Source of the DNA: Luteibacter rhizovicinus DSM 16549
Lineage (GTDB): Bacteria > Pseudomonadota > Gammaproteobacteria > Xanthomonadales > Rhodanobacteraceae
Reading direction: 5' to 3'
DNA length: 64,000 bases
Assembly (NCBI RefSeq): GCF_001887595.1
Contig: NZ_CP017480.1
Coordinates: 3,500,001 to 3,564,000 of the forward strand
Made by a program: the position numbers and the translations under genes. Positions 41,681 through 49,968 of this stretch are shown here, one piece after another. How positions within the stretch are numbered: position 1 is the stretch's first letter; the number at the start of each line of letters is the position of its first letter. The notes under the pieces were generated by a model, which searched no databases, was not told where the DNA came from, and saw only the letters and a list, made by a program, of their open reading frames with translations.

Positions 41681-43768
41681 CTACGCCGGGGACAACGTCA
41701 GTTCCGGGTTGTCCCAGCCTTCCTTCTTCGCGAAGCGCACACCGTGCTTCGCTTCCAGCTTCGCCAGGCGCTCACGCACGGCGGCGACGCCTTCCGTGCG
41801 CACGTACTGGATCGGGCCGCCGCGGAACGGTGCGAAGCCGGTACCGAAGATCACGCCTGCGTCGAGCAGGTCGGCATCGTCGACCACGCCTTCGGCAAGG
41901 CAGGCGATCGCTTCGTTGACCATCGGCAGGATCATGCGGTCCTGGATGTCGGCCGGCGGCACATAGTCGGGATCCACGTCGGGCTTGTCCGCCTTGCCTT
42001 CCTTCCACACGTACAGGCCTTCGCCATCCTTCTTGCCGCGCTTGTTCGCGGCGATCTTTTCTTCCAGGCCGTGCGGGATCTCCAGGCCGAGGAACGGCGC
42101 GAGCTCCTTGCCGACCGAAGCGCATACGTCGAGGCCGACGGTATCGGCCAGTTCGATCGGGCCCATCGGCATGCCGAACTTCTTTGCTTCGCGATCGAGC
42201 ACCGGACCCGGCACGCCTTCGTTGTAGAGGCGCATCGCTTCCATCAGGTACGGCATGAGGATGCGGTTGACCAGGAAGCCCGGCGTGCCCTTCACCGGCA
42301 CTGGCAGCTTGCCGATGGCCTTGCAGAACGCGAGGGCGCGCTTCTCGATGGCTGGGTCGAGCGCGTCGTGACGCACGACCTCGACCAGCGGCATTTGCGC
42401 CACGGGATTGAAGAAGTGCAGGCCGAGGAATCGCTGCGGCGCTTTCAGGCCCTGACGCAGTTCATCGAGCGGAATCGAGGACGTGTTGCTGGCGAGGATC
42501 TCGTCCGCCTGGAACTGCGGCTCGATGGCTGCGTACAGCGCGTGCTTGGCTTCCGGATTCTCGAAGATCGCTTCGATCGCGAGGTCCGCCTCGGCAACGC
42601 CCTTGCCGTCGACGTCCGCGCGCAGGCGACCCACGGCAGCATCGACCTTGGCTGACGCCTTGAGCTTCTTTTCGAACAACGTGCGGGCACGTTTGATCGC
42701 GGGTTCGATAAAGCGCAGTTCGCGGTCCTGCAAGGTCACGTCGAAGCCCTTGAGAGCGGACCACGCGGCGATGTCGCCCCCCATGGTGCCCGCGCCGACG
42801 ACATGCACGTGCTTGATGCCGTGGTCGGTGCCGCCGCCGAGGCCTTTCAGGCGTTCCTGCAGGAAGAAAATACGAATGAGGTTGCGTGCCGTCGGCGTGG
42901 TGGCCAGCTTCGCCACCGACTTCGCTTCGAGTTTGAGCCGTTGCTGGATGCTGGAGCCGCCGCGCGCCCAGGTATCGATCAGGGCGAATGGAGCGGGGTA
43001 GTGTTCCTTGCGCACCTTGGCCGCGGTCTGCTTGCGCACCATGGGGGCGAGGATCGCGCGCGCCGGCAGGGTGTTAGTGGCCCAGGCCTTCGCGCGCTGC
43101 GCGAAAGGACGCTGGTGAGGGCGCTTGATCAGGTGGCGGGCTTCGGCGAGCAGTTCGTCCGCGCGTGCCAGTCGGTCGACCAGGCCGACAGCCTTGGCCC
43201 GACGCGCGTTGAACGGCTTGCCGGTGAGCATGGCTGGCAACGCGTCAGGCGCGCCGATCAGGCGCGGCAGGCGAGCGGTGCCGCCCCAGCCCGGATGGAT
43301 GCCGAGCATGACCTCGGGCAGGCCGATCTTCGTGGCATCGTCGTCCACGGCGATGCGTTGGCGACAAGCAAGGGCGAGTTCGGTGCCGCCGCCCATGCAG
43401 GCGCCGTGGATCGCGGCTACCGTCGGGCAGGACAGTCGGGCGAGGTTCTCGAAGACCCGCTGGCCGTTCTCGATGTTGGCGAGCACCGTGCCGGTCTGCG
43501 CGTACTCGACGAATTCTCGAATATCGGCGCCGACGGCAAAGCCCGAAGGCTTGGCGGAGTGAATGACGACCCCTCGCGGGTTTTCAATGGCCAGGCGCTC
43601 GACGATCGTGTCGAGTTCATCGAGGGCCTCTCGCGACAGCGCGTTGGCGCTCGCGCCCTCGCGGTCGAAAGTGAGCACGACGATACCGTCGTCGCCCACG
43701 TTGGTCTTCCAGTGCTTGAATCGGAGTCCTTCGAACATGGCGGGTCGTACGCTGGCGAATAAGCGCAT
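41681..43768 (-). CDS. fadJ: Fatty-oxidation multifunctional enzyme (enoyl-CoA hydratase / 3-hydroxyacyl-CoA dehydrogenase)
   Basis: The 695-aa alpha-subunit-type enzyme hydrates enoyl-CoA and oxidises 3-hydroxyacyl-CoA in fatty-acid beta-oxidation. The crotonase part (about 15-210) has GACMGGGTELALACR and GLPEVMLGIHPGWGGTARLPRLIG with catalytic glutamates; the NAD part has HVVGAGTMGGDIAAWSAL, SNTSSIPLDEL and FLGLHFFNPVAQMPLVEVV (catalytic His). Start at ATG 43768 is chosen: AGGAAGG is 7 bases upstream; ATG 43774 and 43738 (MFEGLRF) are alternatives. The thiolase partner (fadI/fadA) is not adjacent. Confidence 0.9.
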   Translation of the reverse strand: MRLFASVRPAMFEGLRFKHWKTNVGDDGIVVLTFDREGASANALSREALDELDTIVERLAIENPRGVVIHSAKPSGFAVGADIREFVEYAQTGTVLANIENGQRVFENLARLSCPTVAAIHGACMGGGTELALACRQRIAVDDDATKIGLPEVMLGIHPGWGGTARLPRLIGAPDALPAMLTGKPFNARRAKAVGLVDRLARADELLAEARHLIKRPHQRPFAQRAKAWATNTLPARAILAPMVRKQTAAKVRKEHYPAPFALIDTWARGGSSIQQRLKLEAKSVAKLATTPTARNLIRIFFLQERLKGLGGGTDHGIKHVHVVGAGTMGGDIAAWSALKGFDVTLQDRELRFIEPAIKRARTLFEKKLKASAKVDAAVGRLRADVDGKGVAEADLAIEAIFENPEAKHALYAAIEPQFQADEILASNTSSIPLDELRQGLKAPQRFLGLHFFNPVAQMPLVEVVRHDALDPAIEKRALAFCKAIGKLPVPVKGTPGFLVNRILMPYLMEAMRLYNEGVPGPVLDREAKKFGMPMGPIELADTVGLDVCASVGKELAPFLGLEIPHGLEEKIAANKRGKKDGEGLYVWKEGKADKPDVDPDYVPPADIQDRMILPMVNEAIACLAEGVVDDADLLDAGVIFGTGFAPFRGGPIQYVRTEGVAAVRERLAKLEAKHGVRFAKKEGWDNPELTLSPA

Positions 43769-43884
43769 CACCATACCTTCCTGCCGTGCCGAATGCGAGA
43801 TACCCCCGCGTATGGTGTCCGGTCCCTAGCGTACGGCCCCGTATTGGATCGATACTTCGCGCCACTGCCGCCGATGTGTCGCCC

Positions 43885-44367
43885 ATGCCCGCCGACTCCC
43901 ATGTAGGAACCGATGTCTTCGACCGCATTCTGTCCGCGTCGGGGCCCTTGGTCGCGTTGCAGGCCGGGGATACCCACCAGCTGATCGACCAGTTCCGTCT
44001 GGTCGCGCGGCGGACGGGGCAGGCCGTGTACCTGTGGCGCCACGCGGAAGGACTGGCCAGCCTGCGCGACGCGCAGATGCGTGTGCCCGGATGCACGAGA
44101 CTGGGCGATGCCTTGCGCTATATCTCGCAGAGCCTGCACTTCGGCGTCTATCTGCTGGACATGCCGCCGGGACCGCCCAGCGCGACCGACGGTGCACTTT
44201 TACGGCAACTGGCGCGTGCCCAGACCGGTCATGTGCGCCGGGTGGTGCTGATGGGGGCGAGCCCGACCCTGCTTGCGACCTTCGAGGACGACATCATCCG
44301 TGTGGACGCGGACTGGCGTGCGCGCTCCGCCGCACCCCGCCTGCGCGACGGCCGGTGGGTCGTTTGA
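43885..44367 (+). CDS. Unrecognised protein resembling the accessory domain of an AAA ATPase, no P-loop
   Basis: I do not recognise a family by name. The 160-aa soluble protein has a pattern like the N-terminal part of some FtsH/MoxR-like AAA proteins: LVALQAGDTHQLIDQFRLVARRTGQAVYLWRHAEGLASL, a mixed beta-alpha region, then VYLLDMPPG and RRVVLMGASPTLLATFEDDIIRVDA. No Walker A or B is present. The likely start is ATG 43885; its stop lies just before the GGDEF-EAL gene's start (nine bases, or overlapping at a TTG), so coupled translation is likely. A regulatory partner role is inferred only from position. Confidence 0.6.
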   Translation: MPADSHVGTDVFDRILSASGPLVALQAGDTHQLIDQFRLVARRTGQAVYLWRHAEGLASLRDAQMRVPGCTRLGDALRYISQSLHFGVYLLDMPPGPPSATDGALLRQLARAQTGHVRRVVLMGASPTLLATFEDDIIRVDADWRARSAAPRLRDGRWVV

Positions 44368-44375
44368 GCGCGCAC

Positions 44376-46907
44376 ATGTCGGGTGCGGTGCCCAGCGGCG
44401 TACTGATCTTCACACCACGCCGCGACGTGCGTCGCGCGGTGTTCGACGCGCTCGACGCGGACGGCGATTTCGTCCTGCTGAGTGCCCGCGATGCGGCGCA
44501 GCTCGAAGCCTTGCTGGCCGACGCGCCACCACTGCACGTGGCCGTGATCGGTGCGGATGGCACGGCGGACATGGCTCAGGGTCTGCGCATCCTTCGTGGT
44601 TCCGCCGCCTATTCGCAGTTGCCCGTGGTCTACGTCGTTGGCGAGGCACCCGGGGTGGCCCCGGACGACAGTGCCGACTGGTTGCGCGAAAACGCTATCG
44701 CGGCCGAGCTGGCTCAGCGCGTGCGCGCGGCGATCGGTAGCGACACGCCCGTCGTTCCGAGCGAGCCGAGTGGGCTGGACTATCGCTTCGCGTTCGAGGC
44801 AGGTGCCGCCTGGGTGGTCGCGTCCACGCCCGAGGGCTGCGTCATCGAGAGCGGCGGCGCCATGAATCGACTGATGAGTGGCGACGGTCCCGTCCATGGT
44901 CGGTTGCTCACCGACCTGTTCACGATGGAGGGAGGCTTGGCCTGGCCGGTCCCCGATGGGGACGGCATGTCGTGTACCTTGCGTCGGCTCGACGGCAGCG
45001 ACATCGCCGGTGAGATCGATGTGCGCCACCTCGTCGATCGCGGCGCCCATCGCATCGCCGTCGCCTTCCGCGACCTTCGGGCCGTCGAGATGGCAGGTCG
45101 GGCGTTGTCCTTGCTGTCCGTCCTCGACGCCTGTCCCAGCGACGATGAGGGTATGGGCGAGGCGGGGGCCATGCTGGCCGACGCGCTGGAACTCGACGTG
45201 GTCGCCGTCTGGTCGGCCCTGCCGGAGAGCGAGTTCGGGCCGGAAGTGCTGACGCGCATCTGGAACGGTCCGGGCCTGGTCGAGTGGCCCGACGCGGCCG
45301 ATCTGCCGTTGCTGAAAACCTGCCTGGGTGGCGAGACGCTTTCGCACCTTGGCGCCGCCTCCGGCGCACCGGTGGCGGATCCCCTGGTCGATTCGCTCGG
45401 CTTGCGCTCCTATGCGTTCCTGCCCCTGCTCGACGAGCGCCGCAACGTGCTCGGCGCATTGCTGGCGGGGCGCCGCCGCTCCGCCAGCGATGGCCGCGTG
45501 CTCGAGCCGGCCTTGCGTGCGGCGGCGGCACGCTTCGCCTCGGCGCTGGAACTGCGGCGCGCACGCGAGCAAGGCCGCGCGCGGGGTCTCGTGGACATGC
45601 TTACCGCGTTGCCCAATCGCCTGCTGTTCAACGATCGCCTGGATACGACGATCCGGGAAGCCGAGCGGACGGGCGAATGCTTCGCGACCTTGCTGGTCGA
45701 CCTCGATCGCTTCAAGAGCATCAACGACACGCTCGGTCATGCCGTGGGCGACCAGGTGCTGACCGCGGTGGCGAAGCGGCTTCGCGCCAGCGTCCGTGCT
45801 TCCGACACGGTCGCCCGTTACGCCGGTGACGAGTTCACGATGATCCTGCGTCACATCATCAAGCGCGACGACGTGCTGCGCATTGCCGAGAAAGTGGTCC
45901 AGGCCATGGAGATTCCGCTCGGTCTCGACGACGGTTCGGAACTGCAGGCCACGGTCTCGGTCGGCATTTCCTTCTTCCCCGACGATGCGACGGAAGGCGA
46001 GCTGTTGCTCCGGCATGCGGACGAAGCCATGTACGGTGCGAAGAGCCTCGGCCGGAACAACTACCAGATCTACGCGGCCAACACGGACGCGTCGCAGCAG
46101 CAGCACGTAGCCTTGAAGGCGCGCCTGCGCCACGCGGTGAAGAACGACGAGCTGCGGGTGTTCTACCAGCCCCAGGTCAACGCGGTCACCGAAGACATCG
46201 TCGGCATGGAAGCGCTGGTGCGCTGGGAACACCCCGAGCTGGGCATGATCAGCCCGGCGTTCTTCATCCCGCTGGCCGAGGCCAGCGGCCTGATCGTGCC
46301 GATCGGGGAGTGGGTGCTGCGTACCGCCTGCGCCCAGGCCAAGGCCTGGGAAGACACCTACGGCCTGGGCTTGCGCCTGGGCGTGAACCTTTCGGCGGTG
46401 CAGCTCATGCAGCAGAACCTTGCCGAAGTCGTGACCACCGCCCTGTCCGACACCGGCCTCGACCCCAACTGCCTCGAACTCGAAGTCACTGAGAGCATTA
46501 GCGTGAAGACCGTGCCGCACCTGGTCGAGACGCTCGATGCCTTGCACGCCATGGGTTGCCACATCGCTATCGACGATTTTGGCACCGGCGCGGCCTCCCT
46601 CGATTACCTTCGCCGGCTGCCGGCCGACCGGATCAAGATCGACCAGAGCTTTGTGCGCAACATCGGCGTGGACCCCGACGACGAAGCCATCGTCCGGGCG
46701 ACGATCGACATGGCCCACCGGCTCAAGCGCGGCGTGGTGGCCGAAGGCGTGGAAATCGAGCAGCACCTGCAGTTCCTCCGGGCGAACGGCTGCGACGAGC
46801 TGCAGGGCTACCTGTTCTGCCGCCCGCTGCCGGTGGTGGCTTTCGACAAGCTGCTGGCCGAGCGCGAGCGCGTGATTACCGAGGGCAGGGCGCCTGTCAC
46901 CGCCTGA
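44376..46907 (+). CDS. GGDEF-EAL protein with degenerate receiver-like N-terminus
   Basis: The 843-aa protein handles c-di-GMP. Residues 1-115 resemble a receiver but lack a clear phospho-Asp; about 120-250 is PAS-like; a GAF-like domain follows; GGDEF is near residue 485 (RYAGDEFTMIL, with I-site RASD upstream); EAL is near residue 612 (MEALVRW, DDFGTGAASLDYL, KIDQSFV, AEGVEIEQ). Both catalytic sets look intact, so it could make or break c-di-GMP. ATG 44376 is used; TTG 44364 overlapping the previous stop is an alternative. It has no membrane segment. It is followed by the RpoE block. Confidence 0.9.
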   Translation: MSGAVPSGVLIFTPRRDVRRAVFDALDADGDFVLLSARDAAQLEALLADAPPLHVAVIGADGTADMAQGLRILRGSAAYSQLPVVYVVGEAPGVAPDDSADWLRENAIAAELAQRVRAAIGSDTPVVPSEPSGLDYRFAFEAGAAWVVASTPEGCVIESGGAMNRLMSGDGPVHGRLLTDLFTMEGGLAWPVPDGDGMSCTLRRLDGSDIAGEIDVRHLVDRGAHRIAVAFRDLRAVEMAGRALSLLSVLDACPSDDEGMGEAGAMLADALELDVVAVWSALPESEFGPEVLTRIWNGPGLVEWPDAADLPLLKTCLGGETLSHLGAASGAPVADPLVDSLGLRSYAFLPLLDERRNVLGALLAGRRRSASDGRVLEPALRAAAARFASALELRRAREQGRARGLVDMLTALPNRLLFNDRLDTTIREAERTGECFATLLVDLDRFKSINDTLGHAVGDQVLTAVAKRLRASVRASDTVARYAGDEFTMILRHIIKRDDVLRIAEKVVQAMEIPLGLDDGSELQATVSVGISFFPDDATEGELLLRHADEAMYGAKSLGRNNYQIYAANTDASQQQHVALKARLRHAVKNDELRVFYQPQVNAVTEDIVGMEALVRWEHPELGMISPAFFIPLAEASGLIVPIGEWVLRTACAQAKAWEDTYGLGLRLGVNLSAVQLMQQNLAEVVTTALSDTGLDPNCLELEVTESISVKTVPHLVETLDALHAMGCHIAIDDFGTGAASLDYLRRLPADRIKIDQSFVRNIGVDPDDEAIVRATIDMAHRLKRGVVAEGVEIEQHLQFLRANGCDELQGYLFCRPLPVVAFDKLLAERERVITEGRAPVTA

Positions 46908-46979
46908 TCGCCCGGGTCGAACTTGAGGTTCAGGCCGGGTTGCGCATATTTTCACGGGACGATCGGTTGGCCGGGCAGT

Positions 46980-47007
46980 GAACTTGCCCGGTCTGCGCTT
47001 GTCTCAG
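46980..47007 (+). promoter_or_regulatory. RpoE-type promoter of rpoE (autoregulation)
   Basis: GAACTT (46980-46985), 16 bases, TCTCAG (47002-47007), which fits the xanthomonad sigma-E consensus GGAACTT-N15-16-GTCNNA (GTCTCA here). The leader to the ATG at 47052 is about 38 bases. This predicts that RpoE drives its own operon. Confidence 0.65.
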
Positions 47008-47051
47008 CTGCGCCCGCGACTGGCCCCGAATGATGTGAGGAGACGGCCCGG

Positions 47052-47648
47052 ATGGGCGAAAACGAACTGGATCAAGCACTTGTCGAGCGTGTGCAGCAAG
47101 GAGATCGCCGCGCGTTCGACCTGCTTGTGCGGAAGTACCGGCACAAGGTGATCGCGTTGATCTCGCGCTATGTGCACGACTGGACCGAATGCGAGGACAT
47201 CGCCCAGGAAGCCTTTGTGCGCGCCTGGCGCGCCCTCGGGTCGTTCCGCGGCGAAAGCGCTTTCTACACCTGGCTTTACAAGATCGCCGTGAATACGGCG
47301 AAAAACCACCTGGTGGCGATGGGCCGACGCCCACCCACCGGGGATATCGATGTGGACGACGCGGTTTACGTGCCCGGCGCCACGCGCATGCACGACAGCG
47401 CCACCCCGGAACGCGAGTTGATGCGGGAACAGGTGGAACAAACCGTATTTTCCACTGTCCAAGCCCTACCTGAAGAGCTTCGGGTCGCGATTACCCTACG
47501 CGAGGTGGACGGCAAGAGTTACGACGAAATCGCCGCCATCATGAACTGTCCTATCGGCACGGTTCGATCGCGTATCTTCAGGGCTCGTGAAGCCATCGAC
47601 GAAAAACTGCGGCCGCTTCTTTCCGACCGCGAGGATCACAATCCATGA
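47052..47648 (+). CDS. rpoE: ECF sigma factor RpoE (AlgU-like)
   Basis: The 198-aa ECF sigma factor has sigma2 (QGDRRAFDLLVRKYRHKVIALISRYVHDWTECEDIAQEAFVRAWRAL) and sigma4 (LPEELRVAITLREVDGKSYDEIAAIMNCPIGTVRSRIFRAREAI). It directs the envelope-stress regulon and is held by RseA. The stop overlaps rseA by four bases (ATGA). ATG 47052 with GAGGAG upstream fits. Its GAACTT promoter is upstream. Confidence 0.95.
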   Translation: MGENELDQALVERVQQGDRRAFDLLVRKYRHKVIALISRYVHDWTECEDIAQEAFVRAWRALGSFRGESAFYTWLYKIAVNTAKNHLVAMGRRPPTGDIDVDDAVYVPGATRMHDSATPERELMREQVEQTVFSTVQALPEELRVAITLREVDGKSYDEIAAIMNCPIGTVRSRIFRAREAIDEKLRPLLSDREDHNP

Positions 47649-48301
47649 GTGAAGCCAATCGTGAAATTCTCTCCGCCGGCATGGACGGAGAGCTGTCGCG
47701 GGAGGAAATCCGCTTCCTGTTGCGTCGTCTGGAGGCCGATCAGGGTCTCGCCGACGTCTGGTCGCGATATCACGCAGGTCGTGAAGGGCTGCGCGGTGAA
47801 GCGATGCCGCCGGTTTCGCATGACTTCGTCGATCGGGTCATGGCGGCCATCGAGGCTGAAGGCAATGCGTCGGTGGTTGCCGGCGTCGCACCGCGTCGTC
47901 GTTGGCTGCACTGGTCGGCGGGTGGTGCCATCGCTGCCAGCGTGGCCGTCGCCGCGCTGATGCTCTCGCAGCCGGCAGGTAATCGCTCCGGCGCACCCGA
48001 GATCGCTCACGAGGTGCCGGTCGCCGGCGATATCCAGGTGGCCGAGGCCACGCCGGAACCTGCGGCCGCCCCGGTGGCGCCGCAGTGGCTCGCCGGTAGC
48101 AACATGGCGTCCCAGTTCACCCAGAAGGCGGCATTCGACAGTTCGAGCGAGGGTGGTGTGACCTATCTTCCCCGTTCCACGCCGTACCAGATTCATCGTG
48201 CCCGGGCCGCGGATGCCCCGGAAGGCAATGGCTACATGCTGCTGACCCGTCCCGACGGCAGCCGTTATGTGCAGCCGGTCACGGCGCCGCAGGCTCGCTG
48301 A
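47645..48301 (+). CDS. rseA: Anti-sigma-E factor RseA (MucA-like)
   Basis: The 218-aa protein has the N-terminal RseA domain that binds RpoE (EANREILSAGMDGELSREEIRFLLRRLEADQGLADVWSRYHAGREGLRG), one transmembrane helix (WSAGGAIAASVAVAALMLS, about residue 98-116) and a periplasmic C-terminal region that regulates proteolysis. Overlap with rpoE and the same operon support the role. RseB is not seen downstream; mucD follows directly after a 118-base gap. Confidence 0.9.
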   Translation: MSEANREILSAGMDGELSREEIRFLLRRLEADQGLADVWSRYHAGREGLRGEAMPPVSHDFVDRVMAAIEAEGNASVVAGVAPRRRWLHWSAGGAIAASVAVAALMLSQPAGNRSGAPEIAHEVPVAGDIQVAEATPEPAAAPVAPQWLAGSNMASQFTQKAAFDSSSEGGVTYLPRSTPYQIHRARAADAPEGNGYMLLTRPDGSRYVQPVTAPQAR

Positions 48302-48419
48302 GCCGCGGCGTCACCCTGGCGCGCCGACCGTCCCCGGCGCGCCCGATCCCTGATTCGTAACCATCCGTGCGGTCGTCCCGACGCACGGGCAACCGTGGCT
48401 TTGACAAGGAGGAAAGAGG

Positions 48420-49838
48420 ATGGGTTGGTTGAATTCACGCGCTCTGCTGGGCGGCGCACTGGTCCTGGCGACGGCGGGCGCGCAAGCGCAGAGCCTGCCC
48501 GATTTCACCACCGTCGTGGAGAAGAACGCCCCGGCGGTCGTCCATGTCGAGGCCAGGACGACAGGCGCCCACAAAAAGGCGAAAGGCGGCCGTGCCGGGC
48601 AGGACGATCAGGAGGAGCTGTTGCGCCGCTTCTTCGGCATGCCGGGGGCACCCGTGCAGCCACCCGAGCAGACCTCGCTGGGCTCCGGCTTCATCATCTC
48701 CGCCGATGGCTACATCCTCACCAACGATCATGTCGTCGACGACGCCGATGAGGTCAAGATTCGCCTGCAGGACCGTCGAACGTTCACGGCCCGGGTGGTT
48801 GGCAAGGATCCGCAGTACGACATCGCCCTGCTCAAGGTCGATGCCAGTGCCTTGCCCGCCGTCACCATCGGCGACTCGCGCAGTGTGAAGCGCGGCCAGT
48901 GGGCCCTGGCGATCGGCTCTCCCTTCGGCCTCGACGCCACCGTGACCCACGGCATCATCAGTGCAGTCGGGCGAAACCTGGGCAGTAGCGACCAGCCCTA
49001 CACCTCGTTCATCCAGACCGATGTCCCGATCAACCGGGGCAATTCCGGTGGTCCGTTGTTCAACCTGCAGGGTCAGGTGATCGGCGTGAACTCGCAGATC
49101 TACTCCACCTCCGGTGGCTACCAGGGCTTGTCGTTCTCGATCCCCATCGACGTGGCGATGAACGTCGTCCAGCAGATCAAGGAGAAGGGGTATGTCTCGC
49201 GTGGCATGCTGGGCGTGACCGTGCAGCCCGTGGACCCCTTCGTGAAGAACCTCGCGCTGCCCGATTCCAACGGCGCGCTCGTCGCCCAGGTCACCCCGGG
49301 CAGTGGCGCCGACAAGGCCGGTTTGAAGCAGGGCGACGTGATCCTGTCTTTCAACGGCACGCCAGTCACCCAGGCCCCGGACCTTCCGCCACTGGTGGCC
49401 ATCACCCGGCCCGGTTCAACGGCCAGGGTGGAATTCCTCCGCGACCACAAGAAGCAGTCGGTCGAGGTCAAGGTCGGTGAATTGCCACGCGACAAGGCGG
49501 CGCTGGCCTCGGCTGCACAAGGCGAGGATGGGGCAGGTGGCGGATCGGCCGCTGCCCTGGGCCTTGCCGTGCAGGATATCGACGCGTCGACACGGTCGGA
49601 ACTCGGCCTCAAGGCCGGCGAAGGCGTGGTGGTCAGCAAGGTGTCGGGTCCGGCCGCAGCGAATACCGGACTGCGGCCTGGGGACGTCATCCTCATGGTC
49701 AACCAGAAACGGGTCGGCAGCGCCGCGGCGTTCCGGGACGCCGCCAGGAGCATCGCGTCCGGCGATACCGCGATGCTTTTGGTCCGTCGAGAGGACTCCA
49801 CGCGATTCGTCGGTGTTACGGTCCCCAGCGATCGCTGA
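48420..49838 (+). CDS. mucD: Periplasmic serine protease/chaperone (DegQ/MucD-like)
   Basis: The 472-aa HtrA protein has a signal peptide (MGWLNSRALLGGALVLATAGAQAQS), the protease domain with catalytic H104 (ILTNDHVVDD), D134 (QYDIALLKVD) and S209 (NRGNSGGPLF), and two PDZ domains (about 255-345 and 375-470). It degrades misfolded envelope proteins and controls RpoE signalling. AGGAGG lies upstream. It lies downstream of rpoE-rseA and before lepA, the usual xanthomonad/pseudomonad order. Confidence 0.93.
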   Translation: MGWLNSRALLGGALVLATAGAQAQSLPDFTTVVEKNAPAVVHVEARTTGAHKKAKGGRAGQDDQEELLRRFFGMPGAPVQPPEQTSLGSGFIISADGYILTNDHVVDDADEVKIRLQDRRTFTARVVGKDPQYDIALLKVDASALPAVTIGDSRSVKRGQWALAIGSPFGLDATVTHGIISAVGRNLGSSDQPYTSFIQTDVPINRGNSGGPLFNLQGQVIGVNSQIYSTSGGYQGLSFSIPIDVAMNVVQQIKEKGYVSRGMLGVTVQPVDPFVKNLALPDSNGALVAQVTPGSGADKAGLKQGDVILSFNGTPVTQAPDLPPLVAITRPGSTARVEFLRDHKKQSVEVKVGELPRDKAALASAAQGEDGAGGGSAAALGLAVQDIDASTRSELGLKAGEGVVVSKVSGPAAANTGLRPGDVILMVNQKRVGSAAAFRDAARSIASGDTAMLLVRREDSTRFVGVTVPSDR

Positions 49839-49968
49839 CGAACACAGCGCCACCTGCCGGTCGGCGGTGGGTGGCCTTCCATGCGATAATGCTTGATTCG
49901 CGCTGGTCCCGAGGGCTGGCGCGCGTCGTTCGCGCCGCGAGCGATGGTGAACGTGACCACGGCGCTCC

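Noticed and set aside
46917..46938. Second GAACTT upstream of rpoE
   Set aside because: Sixteen bases later the sequence is TGCGCA, not a sigma-E -10 element.
44229..46955. 908-codon minus-strand frame
   Set aside because: Shadow of the GGDEF-EAL gene, whose plus-strand product has intact motifs.
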